64,000 nt of DNA from Anaerolineae bacterium (GTDB lineage: Bacteria > Chloroflexota > Anaerolineae > Anaerolineales > E44-bin32): the NCBI GenBank assembly GCA_030605795.1, contig JAUWHR010000037.1, positions 22,670 to 86,669 on the forward strand. The letters are read 5' to 3'. The position numbers and the translations under genes are program-made. Under the pieces are notes generated by a model. That model ran no database searches. It had not been told where the DNA came from and saw nothing but the letters and a program-made list of their open reading frames with translations. This document shows, piece after piece, positions 43,441 through 52,670 of the stretch (its first letter is position 1; each line of letters opens with the position of its first letter).

Positions 43441-46400
43441 ATAGCGTGGAAGCCCAGATGCTTTCAGACGCTGAAGTCCTCGCTGCGTTAAGTGAGGTGC
43501 TCTCGCCTGGCGAATTGTCACAGGCGATGGAGCGGATCCTGCGCGTTCCCGAAGCTTGGAACCAACTTCATGATCCAAGCTTGCTTGAACAAGTGACGCG
43601 GCAGAACGCCGCTTCTTCAACTGTGCCAAGTCACATGGCATTCATGGTCATTGGAATTCCCGACCTGGCTGAACATGATCGACCTTTAACCGAAGCGCAC
43701 GAAGCCCGTTTAGATCAGCTATGGAAGGACGCGTTAGAGGGTTTGGTGGACGATCTCGACTTCGAATCTGTCGCCTTGTTGACCATCGGATTGCTACGTG
43801 AATACAGCAAAGAGAACGGTCCACAAAGTATCGCTCGTCTGGCGCTAGAAGAACCTGATGTGTGGCGTTCAAGCCTCTCCTGTGCTTGGCCTCATTTAAC
43901 CCAACCCGAACAACTGCTCTCCAACCTGATCAGAGAGGGTCGTTCAAGCGGTGTATCCCTAGCCGCTCATATCTTGCTCGCCAACATCTCGCCAATAGAA
44001 GCTGCTGAAACCTTGTTCATCAGCTCTCCTCATACCTCCAATAAAATTCTGCTAGCACTTCAGGAGATTGGTGAGTGTACCCTTGCCAAGTCATTTGCTA
44101 AAACCACTGCCAGTATTTTAGTTGATCCAAACGTAGAGTTGACATCAGATTCAGCGATGAATCTACTTGCCTCTACCACTCGCAACCTTCTCAGCGATGA
44201 TTTAGAAAAAGCACATCAAAACTTGAACAAAGCTTGGGAAACGGCGTCTCACACAATTGGCTTAGTAGCGGATAAGGTAGCTGAAATCGCTCTCCTGGAG
44301 GGTGACCCGGTCGTTGAGGTGGAAGCGAGACAGCAAGCTTTACGATCCCATTCCTCCTCGGTTCGCCGTGCTTGGCTTGGTTTCGCATTGCTGCAACTTG
44401 GCCATCCGCAGGATGCATTGGCTTCGCTACAACACGATCCAGAAACTTTAGAGGAACTGATTGCAGTTGGATTGATTCTCTCTAAATTGGGTGAAACAAC
44501 TCAGGCTACTCAATCATTAAACCAGGCCGTTCTGCAATTGTCCAAAGCTGAAGGTTGTGATGATCGACTGCTTAAATATTTACTCGATGGCCTGAAATCA
44601 ATCGGTGAAATTGAACAAGCTCTTCTTGTAGCTCGTTTTCGGGTCCACTGCAAACCGACCAGCATCGAGAGCCGGATCGACCTCTCGGAAATGCTTAATT
44701 TAGCTGGGGATTCACAGGCAGCCGCCAAACAAGCCCACCTCGCATTGGTGCTAGACCCGAGCTCTACCCCCGCCCGGTTTGCACTAGCTCATAGCCTGCA
44801 GGCAGACGGTCGCCCTGAAGCTGCCCTACCTCACTGGCAAACCCTGGTAACAACTGAGCCGGAGTCGCTTGCCAACCTTGCCAATTGCGCGCTGGATGCT
44901 GGACAAATGGACCTGGCTCGGGAAACAGCACAGTGTCTTCTCCAAGAAGATCAAAACTCGTTCCAAGGTCAAATTGTACTCGGTAAGGCACTTGTCGCCT
45001 TGGGTGAACACGAAAGTGCGCGCGGCTACCTTGATAAGGCTATCCAAATAGCGCCACAGTACCCGGAACCATGGATTGCACTGGCAGAGTTCCAGATGAC
45101 CTCAGGTGACGACCAGGCTGCTGGTGCTACGCTATCCGCTGGGACCCAAGCTGCACCCAATCATGGAAGCCTATATATCGCGTTGTCCCGCTGGCTGAGA
45201 AACCAGGGGCGCTTGAGCGATGCGCTTAAGGCTGCCAAGAAGGCGACCAACCTGGATCAAAATCAAGCACAGTGGCTGGTCGAGTACGGAGACCTTCTTC
45301 GAAATTTAGGTCACCACGACCGCGCACTTTTAGCATTGAGGAAAGCTCTATCCCGCCAGCCAGCGAATTGGGAAGCTCGTCTGGCATTAGCCCTAACCTA
45401 TGAACAGCGTGGCGAGGTGGCATCCGCTGCCCGTTTATTGAAAGCCCTTCCCCCTGAAACCAGCCCAGAAACTCATTTTCTCGTAGGAAGAATATTGGCC
45501 AAATCTGGCAAGCAGGGCGAACATTCTCTATTAAACGATGTTGTGACCCACCTTGAGCATGCTCGATCGGGTGGTTGCCAGGACCCCTCCATCGACTATT
45601 GGCTTGGGCTGGCTCACGAACACGCCGGTCAAGCCGACGAAGCTTTTCATGCCTATCAGCATTACTTACAGAATGACCCTGAAGAAAATCTGGATCTCCG
45701 TCGGGAGGCTGTTCTTGGCTTTGCCAGATCTGCCTTAGCCACGGATTTGGTCTCACTTTCCCTCTCCACACTGGAAGAGGAGCGCAAACGCTATCCTACT
45801 TCAACCGAAATACTTGTGTTGTTGTCTGAGGCATATCTTAAGGCGGATTTACCGGCACAAGCGCTTCGTACTGTCCGCCAGGCTGCAGACCTCGATCCCA
45901 CCTCCGAAGAGATCCTGCGTATGTTAAGCCGTGCTGCAACTGAGACTGGCGAAATTACAGAAGCAATCGAGGCAGTCAAACGCCTTGTGGACATCCGCCA
46001 GGATGATGCTATCGCATGGCTAGAACTAGCAGAGCTTTCACAGAAGGCCGGGAAGAGTATCACGTCCCGGAATGCACTCGCTCAATCTCTCCGCTTGGAA
46101 CGGCGTCAACCTAATGTGCTGCGGCGAACAGCTGAAGTCCTTCTGGATATGAATAATGGTTCCGCCGCTCAACGTATGCTCCGACAAGCCTCTATCCTGC
46201 AACCTGATGATCCAGCAACCTACCAAAAACTGGCGATCCTCAGCGAACAACTTGGTGATTTGGAGACTGCCCAACAAGCCTGGCGACACTGCTCAGAACT
46301 AGAGCCGGAGAATCACAATCCGCTTGATCATGCCGCCCAAGCTCTTTGGGGATTGAATCGCCGTTCAGCAGCCATCGGACTTTGGCAGCATGCAGCGGCG

Positions 46401-48611
46401 CTTTGTCCTGAGGATGGAGTTATACAAACGAAGCTGGCTAAAGCTTATCTGGCAAACGGGGAAACAGAACGAGGCCTAAACCACTATTCTTCAGCACTTG
46501 AACTAATTACGGATGATGCCGACCTCACTCTCGAAGCGGGTATAGCCGTTCTGAGACACGGATCACCGCTGGAAGCGCTTGAATTACTGCAAAGAGCAGC
46601 TCGCTTGGCGCCAAACAAGACTGATCCGCTCATCGTCTTAGGAGAATGCCTCCTGAACCTTGATCAGCCCAGCGAAGCACGAGATGTCTTGAAACAGGCT
46701 ATTCAATGCGACAAACCCCCACAACAGGCATATGCGCTGCTTGCGCTCGCTGCGCTGGGTATGGACGATTTCTCTTCTGCTAAGGCTACGCTAAATTCCG
46801 CTAAAGCTATTACTCCCCAATCTCGAGAGGATGCTGTCTGGCTCTCAAGAGCAGCCTTACGGATGGGATTCTGGCAGCAGGCTGTCAAATCACTTGAAGA
46901 ATGGCTTGCATTTGAAGATGACATTTCGACAGTCCTCGAGCTAACCCAACTCAGGTTACGCCTCCTGGATGCTCACTGGATCTACGCCGTTGCCGCGAAT
47001 GCTCATAGACATGCTCCTGGTCCTGGCTTTACAACTGATCAAGCTCGCCAGACCATCCAGACACTGATCGAAACCTGTCGCCAGAAAGGTGCACCAAAGA
47101 CTGCACTTGATGCGCTTACACTCTGGTCGTCAATATCTGAAGGCAATTTTGATGATGAAGCCCTTCAAGCGCTGAAGACGACTAACCCAAAGGATGCTTC
47201 ATCGGAAATTACCCAGTCACTCGCCATTGTATTCCTACGCGAAAGTCACCCAGAAGACGCCGAGAAGACACTCAGGTCCTACGACGAGGCCCTTAATCCA
47301 GACGCCTGGGGTGCAATTCTTCTTGGTTTGGCCCACGCAGCCAAAGGGCAGCATACACAAGCACGCCACGCTTTCCAAATGGCCGCTCGCAACCCTGCCA
47401 TACGACCACTTACCTCATACCTTATCGCTCGCTCCTGGTGGGTAGAGGACCAAGCGAAGAAGGCTGCCGACAGCTTCAACGCTGCAATTGCGGCTTGGCC
47501 AAACGAGCCGGCCTGGCATTTCCAGCTTGCCTCCCTTTATCTAGAAGAGGGTGAACTTGACGCCGCCCTTCCTCATCTATATCAATCTGTTGAGTTGGAA
47601 CCAGAGGAATCCGATCACCTCCTCGCCTATGCTCGGGCACTACGTGATACGGGTCAACTATCGGAAGCTGAGAAGATCTACTCTCGTATTCTTGAGGCAA
47701 AGCCTGCTATTGGTCAGATATGGAAAGAAGCCGGGCAGATCGCCATGGCAGCAGGACATGCCACCCAAGCAGATACATGGTTCGAGCGCGCTTGCACTCT
47801 ATTGCCATCCGATGTCCATTGTCTTATTGGCTCCGCTCGCTCAGCGATGGCGCTCGGACAGGATCGACAGGCGTTAGAGCGCGCACAGGCTGCGCTGCGC
47901 CTAGCTCCAGATGACTACCAAGTGCTGCTCGGCATGGGTGAGATCTTCGCTGCTCAAAATAAATTTGAAAAGGCTCTTCATGCCTATGACCAGGCGTTAG
48001 AGCGCACAAGCAACCCACTTAATGTTCAGCTAGCACGGTGCAAGCTGCTGGTCAAGATCGGAAACGCCAACCAGGCTAGTGCAGTCTTACACAATGTTTT
48101 GGAGGCGAATCCTGATGACCAGCGCGCCTGGGCTGCGCTCGCTGAAGCCTGCGAAGCGGCCAATCAACTGGATTCAGCACTCGATGCTGCCGCCCAGGCG
48201 GTTCGTCTCTCCCCACGCAATCCATCCTATCGTCTACATCTAGGACGCCTTTGTCGCAAGAGCGGTCAACTTGATCGCGCGTTGGATGAACTTGCTCATG
48301 CCCAATCATCCGGGCTATATGACGCTAATTTTGCCTTGGAGCTGGGCCATATTTATGAAGCCCGTCGCGAATCAAAACAAGCCCTTGAAGCCTACAAACA
48401 AGCCATCGCCATTGATCCCAATTGTGACCAGGCGCACTTTCTTGCCGGTTTGATTCTGAAGCGACAAAAGGAATATCAACAAGCAGCCAACATGATTGAG
48501 CGAGCTGTAGAACTCAACCCTAGAGATCCCGATGTGTTGCATCAATTAGCTGCAGTGCGCGCCCTGGAATTGATTCACGGTGGAACTTTGAAGTCGGCGG
48601 TGTCCTTATGA
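43425..48611 (+). CDS. Giant tetratricopeptide-repeat protein
   Basis: About 1,728 residues from ATG 43425; a TTG at 43404 is an alternative. Nearly the whole length is built of 34-residue TPR-like helix pairs with the usual signature (A..W..L...Y...G....A...F..AL...P), for example in segments near residues 480-700, 1020-1180 and 1480-1700; dozens of repeats are likely. There is no signal peptide, membrane helix or catalytic motif, so it should be a superhelical scaffold for protein binding. Its stop overlaps the next start in an ATGA, tying its translation to the C25-like protein. Confidence 0.92.
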   Translation: MARELNSVEAQMLSDAEVLAALSEVLSPGELSQAMERILRVPEAWNQLHDPSLLEQVTRQNAASSTVPSHMAFMVIGIPDLAEHDRPLTEAHEARLDQLWKDALEGLVDDLDFESVALLTIGLLREYSKENGPQSIARLALEEPDVWRSSLSCAWPHLTQPEQLLSNLIREGRSSGVSLAAHILLANISPIEAAETLFISSPHTSNKILLALQEIGECTLAKSFAKTTASILVDPNVELTSDSAMNLLASTTRNLLSDDLEKAHQNLNKAWETASHTIGLVADKVAEIALLEGDPVVEVEARQQALRSHSSSVRRAWLGFALLQLGHPQDALASLQHDPETLEELIAVGLILSKLGETTQATQSLNQAVLQLSKAEGCDDRLLKYLLDGLKSIGEIEQALLVARFRVHCKPTSIESRIDLSEMLNLAGDSQAAAKQAHLALVLDPSSTPARFALAHSLQADGRPEAALPHWQTLVTTEPESLANLANCALDAGQMDLARETAQCLLQEDQNSFQGQIVLGKALVALGEHESARGYLDKAIQIAPQYPEPWIALAEFQMTSGDDQAAGATLSAGTQAAPNHGSLYIALSRWLRNQGRLSDALKAAKKATNLDQNQAQWLVEYGDLLRNLGHHDRALLALRKALSRQPANWEARLALALTYEQRGEVASAARLLKALPPETSPETHFLVGRILAKSGKQGEHSLLNDVVTHLEHARSGGCQDPSIDYWLGLAHEHAGQADEAFHAYQHYLQNDPEENLDLRREAVLGFARSALATDLVSLSLSTLEEERKRYPTSTEILVLLSEAYLKADLPAQALRTVRQAADLDPTSEEILRMLSRAATETGEITEAIEAVKRLVDIRQDDAIAWLELAELSQKAGKSITSRNALAQSLRLERRQPNVLRRTAEVLLDMNNGSAAQRMLRQASILQPDDPATYQKLAILSEQLGDLETAQQAWRHCSELEPENHNPLDHAAQALWGLNRRSAAIGLWQHAAALCPEDGVIQTKLAKAYLANGETERGLNHYSSALELITDDADLTLEAGIAVLRHGSPLEALELLQRAARLAPNKTDPLIVLGECLLNLDQPSEARDVLKQAIQCDKPPQQAYALLALAALGMDDFSSAKATLNSAKAITPQSREDAVWLSRAALRMGFWQQAVKSLEEWLAFEDDISTVLELTQLRLRLLDAHWIYAVAANAHRHAPGPGFTTDQARQTIQTLIETCRQKGAPKTALDALTLWSSISEGNFDDEALQALKTTNPKDASSEITQSLAIVFLRESHPEDAEKTLRSYDEALNPDAWGAILLGLAHAAKGQHTQARHAFQMAARNPAIRPLTSYLIARSWWVEDQAKKAADSFNAAIAAWPNEPAWHFQLASLYLEEGELDAALPHLYQSVELEPEESDHLLAYARALRDTGQLSEAEKIYSRILEAKPAIGQIWKEAGQIAMAAGHATQADTWFERACTLLPSDVHCLIGSARSAMALGQDRQALERAQAALRLAPDDYQVLLGMGEIFAAQNKFEKALHAYDQALERTSNPLNVQLARCKLLVKIGNANQASAVLHNVLEANPDDQRAWAALAEACEAANQLDSALDAAAQAVRLSPRNPSYRLHLGRLCRKSGQLDRALDELAHAQSSGLYDANFALELGHIYEARRESKQALEAYKQAIAIDPNCDQAHFLAGLILKRQKEYQQAANMIERAVELNPRDPDVLHQLAAVRALELIHGGTLKSAVSL

Positions 48612-51307
48612 TTAATCGCGATAACATCATCAAATTGATCCAAGCAGCTAAGCTGGCAAGCCGGCACGATTTCGCTAGCGCCGCAGCCGCAGATTGGCTT
48701 GCTTTGTGGCCGGGCGATCTTGAAGTTCAATTCCTTAATGCTCAAACGGAAATGGATCAACTTCACCACCAACCCGCAATACAACGTTTGATTAATGTCG
48801 TAACAGTAGATCCCGAGTATGTGGAAGCATACGACCTCCTCTCTGATGCTCTCCATGCTGCTGGTGAGCCAACCCGAGCTCGAATCTATGCAGCATGTGC
48901 TGAGGTATTTCGAGGTGCGGAGCTAAATAAGGCACAGTACCCGTCTTGGGCGATCCATCTCAACCAAGCGATATCTGCTCTCGCCTCAGGTGATCCTCAT
49001 ACAGCCACTTCTGATTCCCAAAGAGCGCTAACTGCAGATCCCGATCTGCCTCTGATTACACTTGTGGCAATGAAAGCACAATTGGCTGCCGGTGATCGTC
49101 CTGCAGCATTAATGCTCGCTCGAACAGGTCACAACCGCTGGCCAGAGTGTCTGGCTTTCCGTCTACTCTTAGCTGATGAACTCCTCTCACATGGTGAAGT
49201 TCGACGTGGTGTTGAGTATTTTCATCAAGCAGCTAGTGATGATCCTACCGGTCGGGTAACAGATCGCATTCTAGGGCCGTCTAATCCCTATCGGAGCCTG
49301 TGGCCAACTCAGTTGGAAACCCGCCTCAGCCGTCCGGTGCCTGCTATAGTGGCCGCCGTTCTTGGCAACAATCGTTTGGCAAGTGGAAGTTTGGGCCAAG
49401 TTGATCTAAAGACATCTTGTGGTAGTGAGCAGTCTAAAGTAAGTCAGGGTGTTGCAGGTAGAAAAAAGGCGGTAAAGGAACCTGCAACCTCATGCAAGAA
49501 GCCTGATGCAACCAACCTTGACATCGGAGTACAACCATCAGATGGGGACGATTCCCTACCTGTGCCTGAGCCGTGGGAATCCTTTCAGGGTCCTGATCCA
49601 GGGAATGATGTGTTACCTGAACACGATCAGGATGCGGAGATACTACTCGAGATCGAGCAGGATTTTAACTGCATAGCGGCGCGGGTAAATGCTCGCCAAC
49701 GTCATCGCGATGAAGATCGCCGGGTTCCGGCCTATATCATCCTATCAAGCCATACCCGGCTGATACAGTCCTTTGGTGATGACTGCTTCCAACGCATAGA
49801 CCAAGCTATAATGTCCCTGGTGGAATCAGTTCGCCGCCGATCAGGATGGACAGCTTATCATCTGTACATCGACGATTCCAATAGCTCCGAGCCATTTGGC
49901 TTATCACCCGCTGATCCTGCCAATGCATGGCAGATCAAACTGCGTTTGGCAGATTTAGACCAAGCCCTCGGTCGTCGCGGCGAAATGATTGGTGCACTTC
50001 TCATCGTCGGAGGGGATCGCATCGTGCCGTTCCATATGCTCCCCAACCCAACTGATGATGATGATGAAGTTATCCCTTCGGACAACCCCTACGCTACTAC
50101 TGATGAAAACTACTTCGCGCCTGAGTGGCCTGTCGGTCGTTTACCGTCAGCCAATGATCCTGACCTTCTCGTTCGCCTACTTCGATCATATGCTGACGAA
50201 CATCGCGTTGCTGTGAAAGCCCTCAACCCATTTTTACGCTTCCGTATATGGCTTGCGACTAAGCTTGGTAGACTTTTCCGCAACAGCTCTCAAACGCTTG
50301 GTTATAGCGCTAGTATTTGGCGAAAGGCTTCGCTGGCAGTCTATAAAGTCATCGGCGATCCGGTCTCCATGCTTATTTCACCCCCAACTGAAGCCGACCG
50401 TCTTCCCCCTATTGCCATGCGTCCGGCTAAGTTTTCCTATTTCAACTTGCATGGTCTTGAAGATGCCCCTGAATGGTTTGGTCAAAGAGACCCTGTGCGC
50501 GACGAAGGTGCAGGGCCAGAATACCCTATTGCTATGCGCCCACAGGATATTGTGAACAACAACAATGCACCAAAGATCATCTTCACCGAAGCTTGTTATG
50601 GGGCTAATATCCTCGGTAAGACCAGCCAATCCGCCCTCTGCCTTAAGTTCCTGGACGCTGGAAGCCGAGCTGTTATTGGCTCGACGAAAATCTCTTATGG
50701 CTCAATGACCACCCCTTTGATCGCCGCTGACTTGCTCGGCCGTCTGTTTTGGGAGTATCTCAACCAGCCGCTTCCGGTGGGAGAGGCCTTACGTCGGGCG
50801 AAACTCAAGCTGGCAACCGACATGCACCGCCGCCAGGGCTTTCTCGATGGCGAAGACCAAAAAACGCTTATTTCATTTGTATTGTATGGAGACCCGCTTC
50901 ATTGCCCAACCTATGTCACGGTCCGGCCTGGCCATAAGATGATCATTCGGCGAATGACCCGCCCAGAGCATTTAAAGACCGTCTGCGCACTTGGAGGACC
51001 GTGTATTGATTCTGAGAACCTCGATCAAGCTTACCTCAAGCGGGTAAAAGCCATCGTTTCTCAGTACCTCCCAGGCATGGCCGATGCCCAATGCCGGATC
51101 CATCCCCAACATCATGGATGTAATGGTAGTGATAATCTCTGCCCCACACATCAGCTTGGGATCAAAAGTCTTGAAGCCGAAGGTAGAGAGAACCTAGTGG
51201 TTACTTTCTCAAAACATGTTCGCGATGGGGCTCTACAGCATCCCCACTTCGCCCGTTTAACCCTGGATCCCACCGGCAAGGTCCTTAAACTAGCTGTTTC
51301 TCGGTAG
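48608..51307 (+). CDS. TPR and caspase-fold protein resembling peptidase family C25 (gingipain-like)
   Basis: 899 residues. Residues 1-215 are TPR-like; 270-345 form an acidic low-complexity linker; 374-770 resemble a C25/clan CD peptidase. Visible there are ALLIVGGDRIVPF (463-475), TDENYFAPEWPVGRLP (498-513), the candidate catalytic His615 in YFNLHG and Cys663 in FTEACYGA, 48 residues apart as is usual for caspase-like folds. Then comes SRAVIGSTKISYG and a C-terminal ~125-residue Cys-rich domain. No signal peptide, unlike secreted gingipains, so it would act in the cytoplasm. The TPR partner directly upstream may be its regulator or substrate platform (inference). Confidence 0.82.
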   Translation: MINRDNIIKLIQAAKLASRHDFASAAAADWLALWPGDLEVQFLNAQTEMDQLHHQPAIQRLINVVTVDPEYVEAYDLLSDALHAAGEPTRARIYAACAEVFRGAELNKAQYPSWAIHLNQAISALASGDPHTATSDSQRALTADPDLPLITLVAMKAQLAAGDRPAALMLARTGHNRWPECLAFRLLLADELLSHGEVRRGVEYFHQAASDDPTGRVTDRILGPSNPYRSLWPTQLETRLSRPVPAIVAAVLGNNRLASGSLGQVDLKTSCGSEQSKVSQGVAGRKKAVKEPATSCKKPDATNLDIGVQPSDGDDSLPVPEPWESFQGPDPGNDVLPEHDQDAEILLEIEQDFNCIAARVNARQRHRDEDRRVPAYIILSSHTRLIQSFGDDCFQRIDQAIMSLVESVRRRSGWTAYHLYIDDSNSSEPFGLSPADPANAWQIKLRLADLDQALGRRGEMIGALLIVGGDRIVPFHMLPNPTDDDDEVIPSDNPYATTDENYFAPEWPVGRLPSANDPDLLVRLLRSYADEHRVAVKALNPFLRFRIWLATKLGRLFRNSSQTLGYSASIWRKASLAVYKVIGDPVSMLISPPTEADRLPPIAMRPAKFSYFNLHGLEDAPEWFGQRDPVRDEGAGPEYPIAMRPQDIVNNNNAPKIIFTEACYGANILGKTSQSALCLKFLDAGSRAVIGSTKISYGSMTTPLIAADLLGRLFWEYLNQPLPVGEALRRAKLKLATDMHRRQGFLDGEDQKTLISFVLYGDPLHCPTYVTVRPGHKMIIRRMTRPEHLKTVCALGGPCIDSENLDQAYLKRVKAIVSQYLPGMADAQCRIHPQHHGCNGSDNLCPTHQLGIKSLEAEGRENLVVTFSKHVRDGALQHPHFARLTLDPTGKVLKLAVSR

Positions 51308-51315
51308 AAATAATT

Positions 51316-51331
51316 TGGCACCAATCTTGCA
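51316..51331 (+). promoter_or_regulatory. Sigma-54 (-24/-12) promoter of the TIM-barrel/ftsZ operon
   Basis: TGGCAC-CAATC-TTGCA, a perfect consensus with exact spacing, starting nine bases after the C25-like stop. Predicted start 51342, 21 bases before the ATG at 51363. Confidence 0.9.
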
Positions 51332-51362
51332 CTATTGATGATCAAAGAGGAAGAACAGTCAA

Positions 51363-52670
51363 ATGTCTTCACCGAACAGTCGCCTCGGTTTCTATTATTC
51401 TCCAGATGACCAGCACTACACTCAGCTAGATCTTGACACCTGGTTGCCTGTTTTAGGGGGGTTAGGAGCCCGTTGGCTGACCTTACAGGCATCGCCTGAA
51501 CGAGCCATCCCAGAATCCTTTATCCGAGGCTTGCTAGACTCACAAATCGAACCCATCATTCACATCCCCTGCACCGTGGGGAGTGTGTCAGCCACGAGCT
51601 TAACCCCCCTGCTAAGCAGCTATGCCCGTTGGGGGGTTCACTACGTGGTCGTCCATGATCGACCCAATATTAGATGTAACTGGGAGGCATCTGATTGGGG
51701 GAAAACAGGTTTAATTGAACGCTTTATTGACTATGTATTACCGATCTTGGAGACTCAACAATCCATCGGGCTTCAGCCTGTCCTTCCCCCACTCGAACCT
51801 GGAGGGGACTATTGGGATACTGCCTTCCTTGAATCCGTTCTCGAATCCTTAATACGGCGAGGTAAACAAGATCTTCTCCAAGAGCTGACACTGGCTATTT
51901 ACGTCTGGACATATGGTAAACCCATTGATTGGGGTGCTGGCGGGTTCGAACGTTGGTCAGAAGCACGTCCATATCATACACCACCTGGTTGTCAGGATCA
52001 GTTGGGATTCCATATTTATGAATGGTACTCCGAAATTGTAGAGAAAACATTGCATAGTTCGCTGCCGATGCTGATCATTGCTGGTGGAGAATTGCCCTCC
52101 CTCGAGGCTGTTAACCTCGGGCCTGACCCTCACACTGAGCAGAATCTCACCATCGCCCGCGCCCTTACCAGCGATGAAGTTCCAAATATCGTCTTAAATT
52201 TCGCCTTTTATCACCTCACCTCGACACCTGACCAATCGGATCACCATTCTGCTTGGTACCCATCCGTCGATCAACCATTACCTGTTGCCGCGGCTATCAA
52301 TCAATTAGCAAATTTAACGATTAAAAAGCCACCAGTGTCGGTCGGAAAACCTCTCCAACATTATGTCCTGCTGCCCCCGCAGTCCAGCCCTGATTACAAC
52401 CAAAACTGGAGTGCGATTGGTCAGTTCGTCCTCGCAGTTCAACCAGTGATTGGTTTTTCACCTCAGGAAGCACGCCTGGCAAAACGAGTCACACTTTTTG
52501 GAGATGAGCAGGCCATTCCCAAGATAGTAGAAGATGAACTTCGTGACGCTGGATGTTATGTAAAACGCTACGGTGCAGTGGGTCGCGAATTCTTCACCAA
52601 CAAAAGCCCCACTGTAGCCACTGCATCCCCTGCTTCATACTTCTCAACCCAGGGAAAATCTAATGAATGA
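51363..52670 (+). CDS. TIM-barrel glycosidase-like protein of unknown function
   Basis: 435 residues, no signal peptide. The N-terminal ~300 residues have the strand-helix rhythm of a (beta/alpha)8 barrel (LGFYYSPDD; GARWLTLQASPE; IEPIIHIPC; VHYVVVHDRPN; SIGLQPVLPPLEPGG; PMLIIAGGELPSLE). Such folds occur in glycoside hydrolases and related cellulase-like proteins, but I cannot identify a catalytic acid pair. The C-terminal ~80 residues (ARLAKRVTLFGDEQAIPKIVEDELRDAG) look like a separate alpha/beta domain. Its end overlaps the ftsZ start by eight bases, and it is first in an operon driven by a perfect sigma-54 promoter. Confidence 0.75.
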   Translation: MSSPNSRLGFYYSPDDQHYTQLDLDTWLPVLGGLGARWLTLQASPERAIPESFIRGLLDSQIEPIIHIPCTVGSVSATSLTPLLSSYARWGVHYVVVHDRPNIRCNWEASDWGKTGLIERFIDYVLPILETQQSIGLQPVLPPLEPGGDYWDTAFLESVLESLIRRGKQDLLQELTLAIYVWTYGKPIDWGAGGFERWSEARPYHTPPGCQDQLGFHIYEWYSEIVEKTLHSSLPMLIIAGGELPSLEAVNLGPDPHTEQNLTIARALTSDEVPNIVLNFAFYHLTSTPDQSDHHSAWYPSVDQPLPVAAAINQLANLTIKKPPVSVGKPLQHYVLLPPQSSPDYNQNWSAIGQFVLAVQPVIGFSPQEARLAKRVTLFGDEQAIPKIVEDELRDAGCYVKRYGAVGREFFTNKSPTVATASPASYFSTQGKSNE

